This document shows positions 57,223-64,000 of a DNA stretch of 64,000 nucleotides, piece by piece. The position numbers and the translations under genes were made by a program. The notes under the pieces were generated by a model. The model was given only the letters and a program-made list of their open reading frames with translations. It made no database searches and was not told the origin of the DNA. Source of the DNA: Ilex aquifolium. Its lineage: Eukaryota > Streptophyta > Magnoliopsida > Aquifoliales > Aquifoliaceae. The number at the start of each line of letters is the position of its first letter. Position 1 is the stretch's first letter. The stretch spans positions 27,212,390 to 27,276,389 of the forward strand of contig OX637406.1 of NCBI GenBank assembly GCA_951799425.1, given 5' to 3'.

Positions 57223-57481
57223 GGCACGATTTTTCAAGACCCAGCAAAATGAATGCCAAAAAATGTAAAAAAACACCCAATGTCAGTAGATTCAACAGTC
57301 ACTAAAGAGGAAGAAGATGTCGTGGAGAACAAAAAAACCTTTGAAGAAGAAACTCATGCCCTCAACCCACCTTCTCACACCAACAGTCGGAGGCTTGGGG
57401 CATGGGGGGTAAATGATGAGCCCAAAACCAACTGGGTCAGGCCCAATAAATCAACCAAGCCCAAGTCAGCTAAAAGACAGC

Positions 57482-59154
57482 TGATTAACCCTAATTAATG
57501 CATAATTTAATTAGGGTTAATAGGACAATTGTGTTAGTTAAACTAGTCAAAATAAGTCAAATTAGGGTTAGTATGTAAATTAATGATAATACATTAATTG
57601 TTGTTCTTTTCAAGATTTCTTTGTGTCAAAGCTACAAATTACTGGGGAGCCAATTATCAAAGCATAGGGTGTCAATTATTAAAGCTCAAAACAAAGGGAG
57701 ATCAAAGTGTAAATCAAGATTTTCTTGATATTTGTAAAGGACATCTTTTAGGATATACTAATGGCATTTTCTTGATATTTGTAAAAGGGCATCTTTTAGG
57801 ATATACTAAGGGCATCTTCTTGATATTTGTAAAGGACATCTTTTGGATGCCTATAAATACCACCCCTTGGGGCTTGTAAAGATAATTTTTTTCTCTTGTA
57901 TCATCTTTCTTGTAAAGAGCATCTCTTAGTTGTGGAAAACTCTCCAAGTAGTCTTGATTGTTTTCTTGTATCATCTTTCTTGTATTATTGCTTTATTTAC
58001 TTTCAAGTAGTTATTGCTTTCTTTACTTTCTTGCATTATTGCTTTATTTACTTTCAAGTAGTTATTGTTTTCTTTACTTTCTTGTATTATTGCTTTCTTT
58101 ACTTTCTTGTATTATTGTTTTCTTTATTTTCTTGTATTATTGCTTTCTTTTACTTCCATTGTTGAGCTTCTTTCTTCCCTTAGAGAAGTGAAACTCTTCC
58201 ACTTTTCTAGAGCTTTACGAAAGGCGTGAAGGGTGGAACGTGATTCACTCATTCTTTGTCGAAGATCGGCTCCTTGTGTAATATATTTTTACCTTGTAAT
58301 TCCTCTACTTGGAGGGATGAGCATCACTTACTTTTCTAGCTTTTACCAAAGCAATGAAGAGTGAGTAGTTTCTCATTCACTCTTTAGCAAGAGGTGATGT
58401 ACATGAATAAATTATCCGGAAGTTATATTGATGCATTTCGTTTATGCTTAGCTCCAATCTTCATTTCTTCATAATGTCTTTTCATTACATTGTTGTCTTT
58501 ACCTTAAGCATGAGTAGCTAAATCTTTAAGTTGGCTAATCCAAGGGAGACCTCCTCTTGGGCATGCCATTTCAACTCATCTGTTTTCCTCCCCTCGGTGT
58601 ACGATGGTTCGGTTTAACTGGGTTGAGAGAGGACATGGTGTGAGTCTTTGATATCCCGTAGACTTGTCACGGGTTATGCTTAGATCGTCACTTCCATCTC
58701 GTCCCTCGCTTCCCACGAATCAATCGTTCACCATTGGAGGAAGGGTTTGAGTTGACTTGACATTTCCATTAGAGTGAAACCTTTTGATTAACCAACACTT
58801 GTTTCTCATTTCAATTTCATCACAACACCAATCACAAACCAACTTCAAACAACAAAAAGATTTTACACTTTTCTTTCACTAAAAATTACCTTCTACACGA
58901 TTCACCTCCTTCCCTGAGGAGACGACCTTGGAATACAGTTCCAAGTAAAACACGACACACAAAAGTCTTCTTGCGCTTGGGAAGTATTTTTGTTCACACA
59001 TACACACACACACACATTTCATTGATTCCACCATTCCGTTGCCCTTTCTTTTGACATCATTCCAAGAGAGAGTGACACTCCCCTCCACGCATAGACTTTA
59101 CGCATTAAGGGATGATGTCCGGAGGATAGGAACAACAACGGTTTTAGTCAAGCA
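57482..59154 (+). mobile_element. Solo LTR (1.67 kb) inside the 3' LTR of the LARD-like element
   Basis: It starts TGATTAACCCTAATTAATG and ends GTTTTAGTCAAGCA. The flanks ACAGC (57477-57481) and GCAGC (59155-59159) match 4 of 5. Removing it restores the intact 5' LTR order (AAAGA-AGCCCAGACC). A promoter-like CCTATAAATACC lies near 57850. Tandem repeats sit at 57715-57850 (CTTGATATTTGTAAA) and 57960-58155 (TTTCTTGTATTATTGC). No interior coding region remains. Confidence 0.82.
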
Positions 59155-59691
59155 GCAGCCCAGACCCACTTTATCGATCCGACCCAGTCTAGGATCCAAG
59201 AGGCCCGGGAAGATAAAAACACGTGGGAGAAAGAATATCGGGATAGACACTCATGGAGATCAAATTCTACCTTGATTGTACTTACAAAAAAAGTAGTGCC
59301 CCTCTCCCTCACGTCACCGCCTCACCATACATATATATTATAAGCTCTCTCCACATGGAGAGGCACCTCACGACATCTAGACATCTCTACATCTTGAGAT
59401 CTCACAATATCTCTACACTTCCCTACGCACCAAGTCTCTCTCTCCTAACCATTGTAATTCTCCCGGAGTATACTCTTCCGGTTAATTTATTCATCAATAA
59501 AGATCTCCGGCCACCGCTGCCGTTTCCCGAGAGTGGAGTAAGTCACCCGGACTGAACCACTATATATTTTTGTGTTGACTCATTATTTACTGTTTTGCCA
59601 TTGATTTCTTTACTTATTATTCATTAATTGCATCTCTTCATATACTTGACTGTTGATTTTGCACGAGACAGTTTTGTGCATCATTAGTTAA

Positions 59692-61788
59692 CATTACTTT
59701 TAATTATTAATTTTGCAGAAGATGTTTTTTATAATTAAATTGGATAAAATCCTACCTAAGATCGACCAAGTCACAATAAAAATTAACAAGAAGAGGAATA
59801 AATTTTAATTAAAAATACAAAAAGTTCCATTTACATGTATCGCTTTTGGCCTCTAACTATCTCGAATCAACCCTGTGCATTAAAGTTTCTCTATCTAAGG
59901 GGAGAGGCAGTTTGTGTTGAACTGGCGCTGAGAATTGAACCTAAGTCGAACATTAGGGAGAGAGAGAACTGCTGGGACCATAAGGGTTGCTCTTCGTTTA
60001 CATATTTTTATGTGGAGCAAGCAAATAATGATCATATCTTTCTTCTATTCCCCTCTTATTATCTTCTTTAGGTAACTCTAATTAGAAATTAGAATCAAGT
60101 CTAAAGAAATCTTTCATGTATATGAAGTTCATTCTATAAATAGGACCCTCACCACACATTTACTCAAAAACTTCGGTGTTCACTACCAGCTTCCATGTTT
60201 TGGTAAGATTGGCATCTGGACTGAAGAGTAATATTAGTCGGACATTATTTACATAACTACATTAACATAATTAATTATTCATTATAATTGGATTGATAAT
60301 AGATCCATATATCGATTTAGATAATTCGAGAATTACAATAAATTAAATCAAGAAATTAAATCAAAATGACATTGTTAGAGTAACTATACGCCATGCACTA
60401 CCATTGACTACCATACACTATTTCTGCCTTAAAATTTGAAGGTTCGTCTTTCCTTGTCTCAGCTTTCATGTTATCTCTAAAGTTCCAGTGCCTGGTAAAA
60501 CAACATGAGACTAGCTAGAGTCAACTCTAGAAAACATATGGGATTGTATCCCGAGTCGATTTTATTTGAGTATCAGTAGAGACCACGACAATACCTAGGT
60601 GTCAATTTACCTATTAACATTAATATGACACGATACGAAAAGAAAATGACACGACGGATAAACATGAATAATAAATATATCAAATTGAGGTTAGACACGA
60701 ATAACAAGTTTAACTGGTATTGTAAATATATAAAATTATATATAAATTTTTTAATTTATTTACATAGTATCATATGAGTTCTTTCCGAATTAAATATTTT
60801 TTTGTTGACATTGTAAGAGAAAAAAATCTCTTACCTTATGATTTAAGTTTGATTGAGAAAAGGCGAATTGGGATTGCACTGTTCCTATTGCAAAATGAGC
60901 AAACCATTAGAGATTGGGGGTAAGTCAGGTGGAGGCACTCCAATATTTAAGTCCGTAAGGGTTCTGAAACTAAACAAAGAAAATTATCGAAAATTAAGTG
61001 CGTACCTTTGACTCAAGCATCACCTATATTTATAGTGTTGTGCGGCAATTTCTTTGCCAAGATTTTCGCTACTGGCTATATTAGGTGGCATACATAATTT
61101 TTAGCCAAACTCCTTTAAATGCTAAGATTTCTCCCAAACTTCTTCCTCGTTTGCTTATTTGTTAGGACATGCCGATAATGTTTACCTATGATTTAGGTAA
61201 AATTATTATAGGCTCAGCCCCAACCCTGATTACTTGGGATAGCTTAGCTATCTCACTCATTGAAGGATCTCTGTTCAAAATACTATTAGTGAGCTCTGCT
61301 CGGTCTTACTTCCAATTCGGTCATATTAACAGTTCGGCCTATTCAGTCGAACACTTCAGCCATTTGCTCAGTTGATTATAATAGAGATTGATTCCCCACA
61401 TGCCTTTCACATGTGCTTTTTGTTACGTGTTTTTGGAACACGTTGCTTCATTAACTAGATCAATAATGCATAGTCATTTTATGCCCCTTCACTTGCCTCA
61501 CAGGAGATGTCTGCCACATGGCACACGTCGGCTGATGTTCTTTGACATTTTATCATTTCCATATTTAGTAAATTGCTTGGTTTCTCGCAAAAAGACATTG
61601 TGCATGTCTTTCATTCTGCATAATGCCTTACTATATTTAATGCTAGTGTCCCTTTGAATGCAGGCTCTGTTTCTCTTGGCGCATTTCCTTTCCTTTTTAA
61701 AGGTCGTCTCTTTCCTTTTCATTTCCACTTTCTCCATATAGGCTTTTTAGAGCCCACTCCATTCTCTGCAATTTCTTTCTATTTCCAA
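59692..61788. other. Unassigned AT-rich stretch
   Basis: No gene text recognised. 60583-60700 begins TAGGTGTCAATTTACC and is rich in GACACGA words, as in some MITEs, but no matching far end was found. 61160-61660 has open frames without recognisable content. Confidence 0.4.
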
Positions 61789-62290
61789 TGGCTCCCCTTA
61801 TAAAAAAGGATATTCCTGCTTTTAAGGCTACTTAGAATATCCTCGATGATGTGGAGATTAGGCTACCTAGGGCCAATGAGGCTCTTATTGGTTCTAGGGA
61901 GTCTATCCCCTGCACATGATTTCCATCACCAAAGGTGGAGTTCGTTTTCCTCTTTATCCCCTCCTTCTCAAGGATCTTTTTGCATTTGTCCCAACTTCTT
62001 TCGAATAGTAATGAGAGTTGTGGCTTTGAATAATCTCCTTGGCACTAACCTTAGTCTCTGGGAGATTTTGTATTGCCACATCGTCAAGCCTGCTGGCGAT
62101 AACAATTACTACCTGGCGGTTAGGTACAAGAGTCGTTGCCTCATCACTCACCTTCCTAATTTCAACAAGAACCATGAAAAAGACATAGTGTTTGTTTATG
62201 AGAATGAAGAACACAAGGTTAGGGGAGTGCTTGACTATCGATGCCCCTACGAGGGTGGTGCTCTAGGTATTCCCTTAAAACTTTAAGTTA
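61789..62290 (+). pseudogene. Gypsy-type gag-like domain remnant (PF04195-like)
   Basis: The open stretch 61846-62286 includes FFRIVMRVVALNNLLGTNLS, then YYLAVRYKSRCLITHLPNFN and KNHEKDIVFVYENEEH. This resembles the 'putative gypsy type transposon' N-terminal domain of plant elements. An upstream frame starts MAPLIKKDIPAF. It is a fossil piece with a few breaks. Confidence 0.45.
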
Positions 62291-62437
62291 TTTTCTTCTC
62301 TCATTTTTTTTATAAATATTGGTAGTCTCTATTTGCCTTATTTTCCAATAATGAGTAGGAGAAGTTGTGAAGAGGAGAGTCTCAAAACAATATGTCAATA
62401 TGGAGGATCTCAAGAAGGTGTGGACTTTTAACAAGAC

Positions 62438-64000
62438 TGTCACACCCCATCCCGAGAGACCTATTTGGTATCCCAAAAATGGAAGTATAACTCGACACGT
62501 GGTAATACATGCGCCTGTAATGTAAGGAAGCATTTAAAACCAATAATACTAACCAATGATCTCATAAAAGAGATAAATCATACAACTCTATGACAGAGTA
62601 CACAACTCTGTTACTCAATACAATGCAAATCATTAGGGAATTCATCCCTTACATCAACAAGAAAATGGACACTCATGTACAATACATACGCAACCAGTTT
62701 CCTTAACCACCCATCTCGACTTTGCTAGAGCTGTAGTGGACCCATCTCTAAACTTCAACTTCTTGAAAATAAATATTTTCTTGAGTGTACTGCGCATCGT
62801 AATAAATGAAAATATTAAAAATATGGATCAAATATTATTTCACCAAAATATGTTCACAATCTGAGGAGAATGACAAAATCAAAGTGTTTTCAACTCACTT
62901 TGAAATCTCATAATCACTGGCAAAATATCAACATAATAAATAGTCCACATGTGCTATGAGTCAACAACAACATTTAAGCAATGTCAAGCTATCAACAACA
63001 TTTAAGCAATGTCAAGCGGTCTCACGACAACTGCACAGTGTCCAAATCAATAACATGTAAGTCATGTCAAGCTATCAATAACTCTAGTACAGTGGATACT
63101 ACTCAAGTCACAAGCTTTTCAACAATCCACAAGCTTTCAACAAAATATATTTGATCCATTATTTGCTCAACTCGACATAAATCAAGTCATCAAAACTTCA
63201 TTTCACATAGTGAAATAACTCATAGTAGTCATATAATTTTATTTTCAATTATTATGAAGCAGTACACTTCACCTGTTACAGCCAAGCAACACACAACTCC
63301 GCTTTATGCTCGATCCCTAGATGGAATCGATGTAGTAGCCTCCGACCCTAACAATTTACATATGCACAAATGCAAATAAGTATTGACTCAAAAATAAATT
63401 AATTTATGTAAATGAATGCATATAAATATGCTTCGTGACAATTCATATTCACCACAACTTAACTCTAACACCCAAGTTCAGAGACTAACTAGGTCACCCA
63501 AGTGTTTACGAACTCAATGAGTACCCTTTACGGCCTCAAACTGGTATGTAAACCCCTTTGTCACTCGACCTGTGTGCACTAAGGTTTATTTTAAAAGGAT
63601 TCTGGTATCTCATTTCATACAGTCAAATCATTCGTTTCGGACAGTTGTGCGTTACCGCACTCAAAACCCTAATCCAGATTCATAATTTTCAGTCCAAATT
63701 CAAAAAACCCAATCATAAGTTTTAAAATATTTTAAAAATTCATAAATAATGTAAGACATGATTTCAAAATGAATTTGACAAGCTTCAACTGATTTGGAAT
63801 TGAGAGAACCCTACCCTGTGCTGCTTTTTGATCCAAAACAGCCAAAATAAAATGATGTTATTTTTCAATGAAATTTCATACACATACTCAATTAACCTAC
63901 CTAAGAATGAATATAAAATTTATTTTCCAAAAAACACCCAAAAACTGGGTCAAATTGGCGTCAAAAGCCAAAATATTCATTTTAATTCTCATTTTGATCC
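62438..64000 (-). mobile_element. Edge of a long LTR (Gypsy type), running off the window
   Basis: Read on the minus strand, the sequence ends CTCGGGATGGGGTGTGACA at 62438, the usual 3' edge of long plant Gypsy LTRs, and interrupts the gag-like remnant. No coding text lies between here and base 64000. It could be a solo LTR or the 3' LTR of a larger element. Confidence 0.55.

Larger units (their letters stand above)
54935..59686 (+). mobile_element. Non-autonomous Gypsy-type LTR element (LARD-like)
   Basis: 5' LTR 54935-55529. The 3' LTR is 57414-57481 plus 59155-59686, split by a solo LTR. Perfect 5-bp duplication GTTAA at 54930-54934 and 59687-59691. Primer-site text TTTGGCGCCGTCTGTGGGAA right after the 5' LTR. 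Purine-rich GGCTTGGGGCATGGGGGG before the 3' LTR. The 1.9-kb interior has a short gag-like start (MAITTRSMSQQPGDNN) and no pol, so it would need a partner element. LTR differences of a few percent suggest middling age. Confidence 0.9.

Noticed and set aside
61160-61740. Open frames of 68-89 codons on both strands
   Set aside because: No conserved text, no splice partners and no transposon ends.

Overview
This window comes from the nuclear genome of a flowering plant, most likely a eudicot. The evidence is short exons with GT/AG introns that spell a plant FANCM helicase, plant lineages of Copia, Gypsy, L1, RTE, hAT and PIF/Harbinger transposons, and a nuclear copy of plant mitochondrial rrn18-rrn5 DNA. 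I see no prokaryotic signals, CRISPR array or intact tRNA gene. Only one host gene is visible.

That gene is FANCM on the plus strand. Thirteen coding exons lie between 4095 and 53707. Spliced together they give 2,959 nt in one continuous frame, or 985 codons plus a TGA stop. They hold helicase motifs IV, V and VI, the conserved middle segment and the acidic C-terminus. The N-terminal DEAD/DEAH half lies upstream of base 1. Exons fill about 6% of the gene span. One intron is 25.4 kb (5564-30977) and another is 15.0 kb (32136-47144), both swollen by transposons.

Layout. 1-3670: 5' half of an antisense Copia element with a hAT MITE inside. 4095-5563: FANCM exons 1-3. 5564-30977: giant intron holding a hAT element (5805-6858), antisense Gypsy remains with a young mini-Copia inside (about 7330-11083), a mitochondrial rRNA insertion (11105-11549), RTE tails, a nearly full-length RTE LINE (about 13845-16965), an L1 piece, an antisense Copia (19760-24405) cut by a Tourist-like MITE and an L1, then a second antisense Copia (24406-30667) with hAT MITEs inside. 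30978-32135: exons 4-8, the conserved helicase core. 32136-47144: second giant intron with a three-level nest (Copia > PIF/Harbinger > solo Gypsy LTR and SINE) and a hAT element holding a TRIM. 47145-53707: exons 9-13, with a hAT MITE and Copia LTR pieces in the introns and a 123-bp tandem duplication across the last splice acceptor.

Downstream, 54935-59686 is a large non-autonomous Gypsy-type element. It has a GTTAA target duplication, a 15-bp coding minisatellite, an antisense reading frame with its own TATA-like box, and a solo LTR inside its 3' LTR. About 61789 to 64000 holds a probable Gypsy-type gag-like remnant and the edge of another long LTR.

How it fits together: the only host product is the FANCM translocase, which acts in DNA repair and limits meiotic crossovers. 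Everything else is mobile DNA the gene has to splice out. Most of the pol-bearing LTR elements in its introns lie antisense to the gene. Coordinates were read by eye. Exon borders were checked by frame continuity, and transposon borders by terminal repeats plus target-site duplications where stated.
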